Below, piece after piece: positions 1 through 5,337 of a stretch of DNA of 5,337 nt (within the stretch, counting starts at the first letter, position 1; every line of letters starts with the position of its first letter). Origin of the DNA: Bacillota bacterium (lineage in GTDB: Bacteria > Bacillota > DTU025). The stretch is taken from assembly GCA_003456765.1 (NCBI GenBank), contig DMOT01000247.1:1-5337 (forward strand). Reading direction: 5' to 3'. A model generated the notes under the pieces. The model had not been told where the DNA came from. It saw only the letters and a list, made by a program, of their open reading frames with translations, and ran no database searches. The position numbers and the translations under genes were made by a program.

Positions 1-319
1 CGAATACGCCGGGCTGATAAACCTCATCCGCTTCCTCCAAGCTTTTGAACCAATGATGGATATTCGTGGCTTCCTGCAGATAGTAGCCGTGATCAGTAAC
101 TGCTAAGAAATCCATCATCGCAACATCCCTCGCATGCCGAAATGCGTCCGACGGCGTGAGAACCCCGTCGGAATAGGATGTATGAGAGTGTAGGTTGCCA
201 AAATAGCAGTTAAGCTCGACAACAGGCTCCGCCCCCAAGCAGACGCAACCTGCCATTACCGAAAAGAGCGTCGCCCAGACCAACACCAGTCTACGCCTAC
301 TAATAGGCTGCTTGTGCAT
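1..319 (-). CDS. Exported PHP-domain metallohydrolase, CehA/McbA-like (3' end beyond window)
   Basis: Only the N-terminal 106 codons are present; the frame is open to the window edge. It starts at ATG 319-317, with a weak GGTG ribosome binding site six bases upstream. Residues 1-10 are basic (RRR at 8-10), 11-24 are hydrophobic, and VMAGC at 21-25 resembles a lipobox with Cys25 as the lipidated residue, so the product is probably a surface lipoprotein or otherwise exported. Mature protein begins with a PHP (polymerase and histidinol phosphatase) fold: NLHSHTSYSDG at 42-52 supplies the HxH metal ligands (His44, His46) and Asp51, and DFLAVTDHG at 70-78 supplies Asp76 and His77. This pattern matches the CehA/McbA family, a subset of which is secreted. 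Known members hydrolyse phosphoesters or related esters; the substrate here is unknown. It lies 160 bases after the solute-binding-protein gene in the same direction and could be co-transcribed with it. Domain call is secure, lipidation moderately so (Met at -3 is not the commonest residue), substrate unknown. Confidence 0.85.
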   Translation of the reverse strand, partial: MHKQPISRRRLVLVWATLFSVMAGCVCLGAEPVVELNCYFGNLHSHTSYSDGVLTPSDAFRHARDVAMMDFLAVTDHGYYLQEATNIHHWFKSLEEADEVYQPGVF

Positions 320-347
320 GATAGACACCGCTTTCACAAGATTTGAA

Positions 348-385
348 GCCCGGGGCGCACAGGCATTGCGCCCGACGCCCCAGGC
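348..385 (-). other. GC-rich inverted repeat with two mutually exclusive stems
   Basis: Between the binding-protein gene and the PHP gene, bases 348-357 pair with 376-385 as a 10-bp stem; the one C/A mismatch of the plus strand becomes a G-U wobble in minus-strand RNA, so the structure favours the minus-strand transcript. Alternatively 353-359 (GGGCGCA) pairs perfectly with 367-373 (TGCGCCC), leaving a 7-base loop. The two stems share an arm and cannot coexist. No T run follows on the minus strand, so this is not a standard intrinsic terminator. It could be a weak terminator, an mRNA-stabilising 3' structure that sets different levels of the two genes, or an attenuator-like element before the PHP gene. 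Confidence 0.5.
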
Positions 386-479
386 ATCCGTAGACCCTAT
401 TGCGAAGGGACAACCTTGTCCGAGTCGCTGACGATCACAGAATACTCAAATCCATTGCGTCCCGGCTGCAGCGCCCGGG

Positions 480-1745
480 CTACCTGATTCTTGAGTTCGC
501 CTTCGCTGCCGCGGCATCAAGAGCTTCCTTGGGTGTAGCCTTTCCCAGGAAAACCTTTTCAACCGCTTCTGACACATCGCCCCTTATGTTGTTCCATGCA
601 GCCATGTTCGGGTCGTATTTGACGTAACGCAGCTGCTGCAAACTCTGGAGATCACGTGGATGCTCCGCAAACCACTTCTTCATTATCTCAAGATGCATTG
701 CAGACTTGCGGACTGGAATGTAGCTGGTGCCCATGGCCCATCTCGCCGTTTGCCTGGGTTCAACAAGCCACTTGATGAACTTCCACGCAGCGTCCTGCTC
801 CGCGGCACTAGCCCTTGAGAAAATGGCAAGGTCGGTGCCTGCAACAGGAGTGGATCGGAACTTGGCATCCATGTATGGCAGGGGAGCCGCGCTCCATTCG
901 AACTTGCCCGCGACAGAGTTCTCAGTATAGCTGAGTCCGGGAGAAGTCGTCAGATACATAGCCACCTTGCCTGCTCCGAAGTCAGCATCGATGTATCCAG
1001 GGACATAGTAAGCAACCTTGTATTTGTTGAGAAGGTCAGCCATGAACTGCAGGGCTGTGACGCCCGCCGGCGAATTCACCGCGACCTTACCTTGCGAATC
1101 AAGCCATGACCCGCCTGCATTGAAGAAGAAGCAAGCGAAGATGTCAATGTTCGGCCTGAGTGCAAACCCGTACCTGACAGTCTTGTCGCCATCCCTGATA
1201 GTAAGGGCTCTGGCAGTGTTCACAAGCTCCTGCCAGGACTTAGGCGGCCCATCAATTCCCGCCTCCTGCAGTGCAGTCTCGTTATAGACCAAGACATACA
1301 CGCTCTTGTTGAAGGGCATCGTATACCAAACTCCGTCAAACATGCAGCCTGCTCTGAGGCCATCCCATATGTCGTCGATCTCCAGCTGTGAAAGGCCGTT
1401 GGGGCCCTTTACAAACTTCTGAATTGGAACGAGTTCATTACCGGATATGTACTCATCCGCCCAGTTGCCATAGACCTGGGCCATAGTAGGAGGCTTCCGC
1501 GCAACAAGCGAGCCAACGATCTTCTGGCTCAGCGCACCGTAGTTTCCTTGATACTCAGCCTTCACGTAAACATCAGGACTCTGTTTGTTGAACTCGTCAA
1601 CAAGTGCTTCCAGAGTCTTTCCCAGCTGTGCACCCATGGCGTGCCAAAACGTGATAGTCGTTTTGCCGGCTGCCACTTGAGGACCAATCGCCAGAGAAGC
1701 CAGGACAATCGTAGCCATCAATAGAACAGTCATAAACCTCTTCAA
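480..1745 (-). CDS. ABC-transporter extracellular solute-binding protein, UgpB-like
   Basis: A 421-residue family 1 (sugar/glycerol-phosphate type) extracellular solute-binding protein that would capture its ligand outside the membrane and deliver it to an ABC permease. Residues 2-3 are Lys-Arg, 4-20 hydrophobic, and VAA at 24-26 fits signal peptidase I cleavage; there is no lipobox cysteine. Family landmarks include TFWHAMG (32-38), YQGNY (65-69), PFNKSVYVLVYNETAL (144-159), SWQEL (170-174), GKVAM (259-263), WKFIKWL (321-327) and a C-terminal IRGDV segment with Arg388. The TFWHxM, Y-x-GNY and IR-containing features resemble Escherichia coli UgpB (438 residues), which binds glycerol-3-phosphate, so a phosphorylated glycerol or a sugar is a reasonable ligand; this is not proven. 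The TTG start at 1745 is preferred over ATG 1733 because it keeps the basic signal-peptide end and has GGGGAG six bases upstream. That site is buried in a hairpin (1753-1779). No permease or ATPase genes are visible nearby. Cys134 and Cys205 could form a disulfide. Confidence 0.93.
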   Translation of the reverse strand: MKRFMTVLLMATIVLASLAIGPQVAAGKTTITFWHAMGAQLGKTLEALVDEFNKQSPDVYVKAEYQGNYGALSQKIVGSLVARKPPTMAQVYGNWADEYISGNELVPIQKFVKGPNGLSQLEIDDIWDGLRAGCMFDGVWYTMPFNKSVYVLVYNETALQEAGIDGPPKSWQELVNTARALTIRDGDKTVRYGFALRPNIDIFACFFFNAGGSWLDSQGKVAVNSPAGVTALQFMADLLNKYKVAYYVPGYIDADFGAGKVAMYLTTSPGLSYTENSVAGKFEWSAAPLPYMDAKFRSTPVAGTDLAIFSRASAAEQDAAWKFIKWLVEPRQTARWAMGTSYIPVRKSAMHLEIMKKWFAEHPRDLQSLQQLRYVKYDPNMAAWNNIRGDVSEAVEKVFLGKATPKEALDAAAAKANSRIR

Positions 1746-1752
1746 TACTCAC

Positions 1753-1779
1753 TCCCCGCACCGCTTCCGCAGTCGGGGA
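1753..1779 (-). promoter_or_regulatory. Hairpin burying the binding-protein gene's ribosome binding site
   Basis: Read on the minus strand, 1779-1769 pairs with 1764-1753: six pairs (UCCCCG with CGGGGA), one bulged G, then ACUGC with GCGGU including one U-G pair, closed by a GGAA tetraloop of the GNRA type. Its 3' arm contains GGGG of GGGGAG (1757-1752), the ribosome binding site six bases before the TTG start at 1745. Folding should therefore limit initiation. Upstream, GGGG at 1786-1783 can pair with CCCC at 1778-1775 over a CGUU loop, which would break the large hairpin and free the site. The pairing is read directly from sequence; a regulatory role is inference. No T run follows, so it is not an intrinsic terminator of comEC. 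Confidence 0.55.
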
Positions 1780-1782
1780 ACG

Positions 1783-1792
1783 CCCCTCCTTT
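1783..1792 (-). other. Strong Shine-Dalgarno-like sequence with no start codon
   Basis: AAAGGAGGGG on the minus strand is a near-ideal ribosome binding sequence, but no ATG, GTG or TTG follows at 4-12 bases and the gene start lies 37 bases further on. Its last four bases are the 5' arm of the small GGGG/CCCC hairpin that competes with the hairpin at 1753-1779. It may act as a ribosome standby site or as the switching arm of that structure, or be chance. Confidence 0.35.
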
Positions 1793-1833
1793 CTGGTTTA
1801 GACGTTGCACTCCTACTTTCGACGAATAGGCCT

Positions 1834-4455
1834 CTACTCCTGCCGATCAGCCTTGATTTGTCCCAACGTCTTGAGCTTTCTGAACATCGCGGCCCTGGTC
1901 CACTGGGACCTCATGTCACTTACGATCATCCGGCGCAATCTTGAATGCCACACTACTCTCACAGCTCCCACCAGATCTGTACGCAGCAGATTCGCACCTG
2001 ACCTGGCCAGCCTTTCCACAGTATCTTCAGCAGGATGACCATAGCTGTTTCTACCAACTGATACGACTGCAACTTCAGGTCCGACAGCCTCCAGAAACTG
2101 AGCCGAAGCTGATCCTGACGATCCGTGGTGGCCTACCTTAAGAACCTGAGCCCCCGGTAGCCCCTCGCCGCTAGGCCCGGCGCGCCGAAGCACCTCCTGC
2201 TCAAACCTGCGTCCTGCGTCCGCGCAAAGGAGCATCGCCAACTCGCCACATGTGACTTTGAGCACAAGAGAGAACTCATTTGGATCCCGAGATGGAAAAG
2301 GGGGAGAAGACGCCGGACCCATTGACGCCGTCGGAAGATCAGAACTCTGGCCCGATTCGACCTGGTCCTCCTTTGATAGCAGGGGGTTCGCAACCTCGAG
2401 GCAAACCGATCCTGCCCAGACCCGGTCGCCGTATGACAGCGGGACGAGCAACGGGTTGCCGCCAGAGACGCGTTTCAGTTCGAAGAGGGCCGGCCCAATG
2501 CGGGCCGGGTCCATCCCTTCGGGGACGATTACTGCACCCACCCTGACACCGCCCACAAGGCTCCCAAGTCCGCCAATGTGGTCCGCATGCTCATGTGTGA
2601 GGATCACGGCATCTGCCGCCGTTTTGCCCGATCTCTTGAGGTATGGCAGCACGTATCTCTCTCCAGCGCGCTCAGTTCCAACATCTATCAGGATAGTGTG
2701 GCCCTGGGGAGTAGAGAGTACGGCTGCATCTCCCTGGCCTACAGAGAGAAACACGACCTCGAGCGGCCTCGGCCAGGCAAATAGCGCAGCGAGGATCGCG
2801 ATAACAAGTACTGTCGCAAAGCCAGGCCTCCCGCGGACTATCCGGGCCACGCGCCGCCCCGCTCTAAACCTGGCAAAGCCGTCCCGCGCCAACCTGCACA
2901 TGATGAGAACCGCACCGTAATAGCCGATTACTTCGACGCTCTTCAGCTGCCTGCAGCCGATTGCTGCGAATGCAGGGGAAGACACCCATTTCAAGAAGGC
3001 TATGAGGATTCTGAGGACGGCACCGGCTCCGGTGATTATGAAACAGCCTACCTGAGGGGAAAGGATGTCAATGGCAAACCCAACGACACCTGCTGTGATT
3101 GCACACGATGCGAGGGGAAGCGCTGCCAGGTTGGCAAACGGACTGATCATGCAGACCTGGCCCGTCATGTTTGCAACCACAGGCCAGGTTGCCATCTGAA
3201 CCGCCCCGGAGACGACGAGTAGCTGGACCAATCTTGCAAAGGGACCAGATGGCCTTCGACTCATGGCCTGATTTGTTCTGGGGACAACATGAATAAGGGC
3301 CCCGACTGCGAGATAGGACATCTGGAACCCCGCATTCCAGAGAAGCAATGGGTTGATCAGAAGCTGGGGCACTGCAGACATGATGAGCACATGCAGGGGG
3401 TCTGCCTTCCTTCGCCTGGCCCTGGCTGCAACTGCCACGAACAGCATCAGCCATGCCCGCACAACAGATGCCCGCAAGCCGGCAGTAACAGCATACATCC
3501 CACCTACTACAATAGCTGCAACTTCGGCGAATCTCCGCGACCCGCCCATCATGCGAACGCCCGCCGCACACAGCCCTGAAACGAGGCCTACATGCATGCC
3601 GGATGCAGCCAGGAGATGGGCAGCCCCTGATCTCCTGAAAGCTTCAAGGGTTTGGGGATCCACGTTTCTTGAGTCCCCCAGAATCATTCCTACAAGAAGA
3701 TCTCGTTCAGGAGGTTCAAGGATTCTGGCAGCTGACTCGCTCATGCGGCGCCACGCTGCCCCGGCAAGCAGGAGGAGTGGACGACTGCTGTTCCGCCCTG
3801 CAAAGCCTATTGAATCATTCTCTGCCCGGCCAAGGGCGTGTACTCCCTGTTGCAGAAGGATCATCCTGTAGTCCGGCTCTCCGGGATTCATGGGACGCCC
3901 GGCCAGCTCAAGTCGAACTCTCGCCCAAACCAGATCTCCTTCACGCACATCCCATGTAACCCATGTCTCTTCATACCCCTGCGCCGGCCTTATCCGGACA
4001 GCCCCTGTAGCCCGGCGATTTGTGCCGCACCATGAGACTTCATCTGCCTCAACTACGAGCTCCTGAGGGTTTTGAGCCGGAAATACAGATTTCACAGTGC
4101 CATGAATGAGCACATTGCATCCATCATATCGTGCAACTGTCGTTGCGGCCATCCTGTCGACACGGGCCAATGCCAATGTTCCCAGGCTCATGCCAGCCAT
4201 GGCCAGGGCTGCCCATATCAGGGCGATTCGTTTCCTTCTGGACAGTCTCAGCATCTGAACCCTGGCGACTAAGATTGCAGCCAGCACCATCCAGCCAAAG
4301 CGCAAGAAGCCCCCAGCTTCAAGCCAGCCGAGGAGTATTCCCGCGATCAGAGACGCAGCAAAGACCGGCAACACAGCATGTGCCCCTTCGCTCACGCAAA
4401 ACAAGCGTGTCAGGGCCTGCAGAAAAGCCCCCGCACTCATCTTGCTGCACCCCAA
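1834..4455 (-). CDS. comEC: ComEC/Rec2 family DNA-uptake channel protein
   Basis: ComEC forms the inner-membrane channel that moves single-stranded DNA into the cytoplasm during natural transformation. The 873-residue product has the full family architecture: N-terminal membrane segments (about 28-100), a DUF4131/OB-like region (about 105-210), the polytopic competence domain (about 225-560) with its hallmark FRRSGAAHLLAASGMHVG at 273-290, and a metallo-beta-lactamase-like domain from about 565. That last domain shows VGQGDA (572-577), ILIDVG (588-593), THEHADHIGG (620-629), LLCADAG (742-748), KVGHHGSSGS (773-782) and SYGHP (804-808). The complete HxHxDH set and HHGS suggest a competent metal site; the domain is proposed to degrade the non-transported strand. 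A Ser/Pro-rich stretch at about 692-726 is probably a disordered loop. The TTG at 4455 is 8 bases after comEA; ATG at 4440, with GGGGTG seven bases upstream, is an equally good or better start and would give 868 residues. Co-directional with comEA, with no comEB between. No frameshift or missing motif seen. Confidence 0.97.
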   Translation of the reverse strand: MGCSKMSAGAFLQALTRLFCVSEGAHAVLPVFAASLIAGILLGWLEAGGFLRFGWMVLAAILVARVQMLRLSRRKRIALIWAALAMAGMSLGTLALARVDRMAATTVARYDGCNVLIHGTVKSVFPAQNPQELVVEADEVSWCGTNRRATGAVRIRPAQGYEETWVTWDVREGDLVWARVRLELAGRPMNPGEPDYRMILLQQGVHALGRAENDSIGFAGRNSSRPLLLLAGAAWRRMSESAARILEPPERDLLVGMILGDSRNVDPQTLEAFRRSGAAHLLAASGMHVGLVSGLCAAGVRMMGGSRRFAEVAAIVVGGMYAVTAGLRASVVRAWLMLFVAVAARARRRKADPLHVLIMSAVPQLLINPLLLWNAGFQMSYLAVGALIHVVPRTNQAMSRRPSGPFARLVQLLVVSGAVQMATWPVVANMTGQVCMISPFANLAALPLASCAITAGVVGFAIDILSPQVGCFIITGAGAVLRILIAFLKWVSSPAFAAIGCRQLKSVEVIGYYGAVLIMCRLARDGFARFRAGRRVARIVRGRPGFATVLVIAILAALFAWPRPLEVVFLSVGQGDAAVLSTPQGHTILIDVGTERAGERYVLPYLKRSGKTAADAVILTHEHADHIGGLGSLVGGVRVGAVIVPEGMDPARIGPALFELKRVSGGNPLLVPLSYGDRVWAGSVCLEVANPLLSKEDQVESGQSSDLPTASMGPASSPPFPSRDPNEFSLVLKVTCGELAMLLCADAGRRFEQEVLRRAGPSGEGLPGAQVLKVGHHGSSGSASAQFLEAVGPEVAVVSVGRNSYGHPAEDTVERLARSGANLLRTDLVGAVRVVWHSRLRRMIVSDMRSQWTRAAMFRKLKTLGQIKADRQE

Positions 4456-4463
4456 AGAGGCAT

Positions 4464-5168
4464 CTACCTCACCGTGGCGTAAGGGGCAATCTTGCTCAGC
4501 TTAGCCTCGCCTATGCCAGAGACACCAAGCAGGTCACTGACTGAAGAGTAATTGCCATGCTTCGTCCTGTACTCCACTATCCTGGCGGCTGTTACGGGCC
4601 CAACTCCGGGCAATTGCTCAAGCTCATCAGCTGAGGCAGTGTTGATATTTATCAATTCCTCCCCCGCTGGCGATGACAGCGTAATGTCCGCCCTGCTCGC
4701 AGGGGCATCAACCTCTTGCGAAGGCAACGCCTGCAACCGCTTTCGCGGAACATATATCTGCTCTCCATCACGTACAGGCAATGCCAGATTGATCATGTCA
4801 GTGTCGCTCTCGGATGTTCCTCCTCCTGCGGCCTCCAGGGCATCGACAACCCGGGAACAAGCAGGAAGCGCGTACACGCCAGGACTGGCCACCTCGCCTG
4901 CCACATGAATGATGATTCTATCTTCGGCCCGTTCAGGCGTCGCCAGGTCGGGTACTGGCTTTCCGGCATCTGCACCGGAAGCCACGACCTTGTCCTGGTT
5001 CCCTGACCCGCCTGGCTGAGAGCCGCCAATCATGGGCGCATTACTTGCGTCATCCTCCATGACCACCAGCGCCGGTCGACGCGTTTGATTCAGGGCAACT
5101 ACCGCCAGCCCGAGCAGAGCCACCCCGGCAATGATTGCCGTCAGCCTCCGCGGGCTGAGCCTCTTCAT
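4464..5168 (-). CDS. comEA: ComEA competence protein, membrane-anchored DNA receptor
   Basis: ComEA binds incoming double-stranded DNA on the outer face of the cytoplasmic membrane and passes it to ComEC. The 234-residue product has a basic N-terminus and one membrane anchor (about 10-26), a Gly/Ser/Pro-rich linker (40-80), an SLBB domain (84-142, with IIHVAGEVASPGVYALP at 85-102 and IYVPRK at 138-143), a second linker, and a C-terminal DNA-binding helix-hairpin-helix module (171-234). The latter has ININTASADELEQLPGVG at 173-190 and a second hairpin VSGIGEAKL at 216-224. The SLBB plus HhH layout is the Bacillota-type ComEA, longer than the short proteobacterial HhH-only forms. The ATG start at 5168 has GGGAGGG (5182-5176) with seven bases of spacing. 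Upstream is an in-frame nine-codon ORF ending three bases before this start. It probably shares an operon with comEC. Confidence 0.96.
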   Translation of the reverse strand: MKRLSPRRLTAIIAGVALLGLAVVALNQTRRPALVVMEDDASNAPMIGGSQPGGSGNQDKVVASGADAGKPVPDLATPERAEDRIIIHVAGEVASPGVYALPACSRVVDALEAAGGGTSESDTDMINLALPVRDGEQIYVPRKRLQALPSQEVDAPASRADITLSSPAGEELININTASADELEQLPGVGPVTAARIVEYRTKHGNYSSVSDLLGVSGIGEAKLSKIAPYATVR

Positions 5169-5171
5169 ATA

Positions 5172-5201
5172 TCATCCCTCCCAACGACGTCGACCGACCA
5201 T
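5172..5201 (-). CDS. Possible nine-residue leader ORF upstream of comEA
   Basis: ATG at 5201-5199 is preceded by GGAGG (5213-5209) with seven bases of spacing, as good a ribosome binding site as that of comEA itself. The ORF reads MVGRRRWEG and stops at TGA 5174-5172, leaving three bases (TAT) before the comEA ATG. It is in the same frame as comEA, and its last codons (TGG GAG GGA) contain the comEA ribosome binding site GGGAGGG, so ribosomes finishing the leader would occupy or have just opened the comEA start. Three consecutive Arg codons (CGA CGT CGT) are notable. It may be a translational-coupling leader peptide, the relic of an N-terminal extension cut by the TGA, or chance. Confidence 0.4.
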   Translation of the reverse strand: MVGRRRWEG

Positions 5202-5222
5202 GGTGGAACCTCCGGACTGCTG

Positions 5223-5228
5223 ATTCTA
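5223..5228 (-). promoter_or_regulatory. Candidate -10 element for the comEA transcript
   Basis: TAGAAT on the minus strand matches TATAAT at five of six positions. Transcription from about 5217 would give a short leader starting just before the GGAGG of the nine-codon ORF. No convincing -35 (GCAGTG at 17-base spacing) or extended -10 TG is present, so this is weak. An 8-base palindrome, TGCTAGCA (5229-5236), abuts it and could be an operator or coincidence. Confidence 0.25.
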
Positions 5229-5303
5229 TGCTAGCACCCCGGCGCCACTGCCGCCTCACTCTTTCGGGCGAACCAATGGGATGATTTTTCCGGGAGACGC
5301 AAA

Positions 5304-5336
5304 GGGCTAACCCTACATGCCTCGTAAGGTTAGCCC
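5304..5336 (-). terminator. Stem-loop at right edge, probable terminator of an upstream gene
   Basis: GGGCTAACC (5304-5312) pairs perfectly with GGTTAGCCC (5328-5336). In minus-strand RNA the stem continues through a U-G wobble (5313/5327) and three more pairs to a 7-base loop, 13 pairs in all. It is followed on the minus strand by only UUU then GCG, a weak tail. On the plus strand it is preceded by AAA and the window ends one base after it, so it might serve a convergent plus-strand gene outside the window or act in both directions. It probably marks the transcriptional boundary upstream of comEA. Confidence 0.5.
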
Positions 5337-5337
5337 G

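Noticed and set aside
400..627. A 75-codon plus-strand open frame at the left gap
   Set aside because: It is mostly antisense to the 3' end of the binding-protein gene and has no convincing ribosome binding site or recognisable product.
1753..1779. Hairpin as a Rho-independent terminator of comEC
   Set aside because: No T run follows it on the minus strand; instead the RBS and start of the next gene follow directly.
1793..1830. Sigma-70 promoter for the binding-protein gene
   Set aside because: The best -10-like hexamer (TCTAAA) matches only four of six positions and the matching -35 (TTCGTC) is poor, so no promoter is claimed.
2252..2920. A 222-codon open frame on the plus strand
   Set aside because: It lies wholly antisense to the metallo-beta-lactamase and late membrane part of comEC, whose motifs are intact; composition is Pro/Ser/Arg-rich as expected for a GC-rich shadow frame, and no domain is recognisable.
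3068..3571. A 167-codon minus-strand open frame inside comEC
   Set aside because: It overlaps the competence domain in another frame, is Cys- and Arg-rich, and shows no family motif.
5050..5259. A longer minus-strand frame overlapping the comEA start
   Set aside because: It overlaps the comEA anchor region in another frame and is a compositional shadow; comEA has clear domains and a good RBS.
1..5337. CRISPR arrays, tRNA or rRNA genes, insertion sequences, defence genes
   Set aside because: No spaced direct repeats, tRNA cloverleaf, transposase-like frame or terminal inverted repeats were seen on either strand.

Overview
All recognisable genes lie on the minus strand. In transcription order (high to low coordinate) they are comEA, comEC, an ABC-transporter sugar/glycerol-phosphate-type solute-binding protein, and the first 106 codons of an exported PHP-domain metallohydrolase that runs off the left edge. 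The DNA is moderately GC-rich by eye. The comEA-comEC pair, a ComEA with an SLBB domain before its helix-hairpin-helix, and TTG start codons fit a Bacillota-like bacterium (Clostridia or a deeper relative). The solute-binding protein has a Sec signal without a lipobox, which is unusual for a typical monoderm, so the host assignment is weak and no species is claimed.

Right part (4464-5337): a GC-rich hairpin at the right edge looks like a boundary to whatever lies upstream. Next comes a short leader containing a tiny ORF with its own strong ribosome binding site, in frame with comEA and ending three bases before it. comEA encodes the membrane-anchored DNA receptor of natural transformation.

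Middle (1834-4455): comEC follows comEA by 8 or 23 bases depending on the start chosen. It encodes the complete inner-membrane DNA channel: N-terminal OB-like region, competence membrane domain, and metallo-beta-lactamase-like domain with intact metal-binding motifs. No comEB lies between the two genes. ComEA would bind incoming duplex DNA outside the membrane and hand it to ComEC, which passes one strand to the cytoplasm.

Left part (1-1833): an 88-base gap holds a strong hairpin that buries the ribosome binding site of the solute-binding-protein gene, plus a competing smaller hairpin. The binding protein resembles UgpB (glycerol-3-phosphate/glycerophosphodiester binding), but no permease or ATPase gene is in the window. 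A 160-base gap with two alternative GC-rich stem-loops and a possible coding remnant separates it from the exported PHP hydrolase. Binding protein plus exported hydrolase may form a phosphoester-scavenging pair; this is inference.

The gene content is mostly ordinary. The items worth a second look are the in-frame leader ORF before comEA, the switch-like hairpins before the binding-protein gene, and the pairing of an orphan binding protein with a secreted PHP hydrolase.
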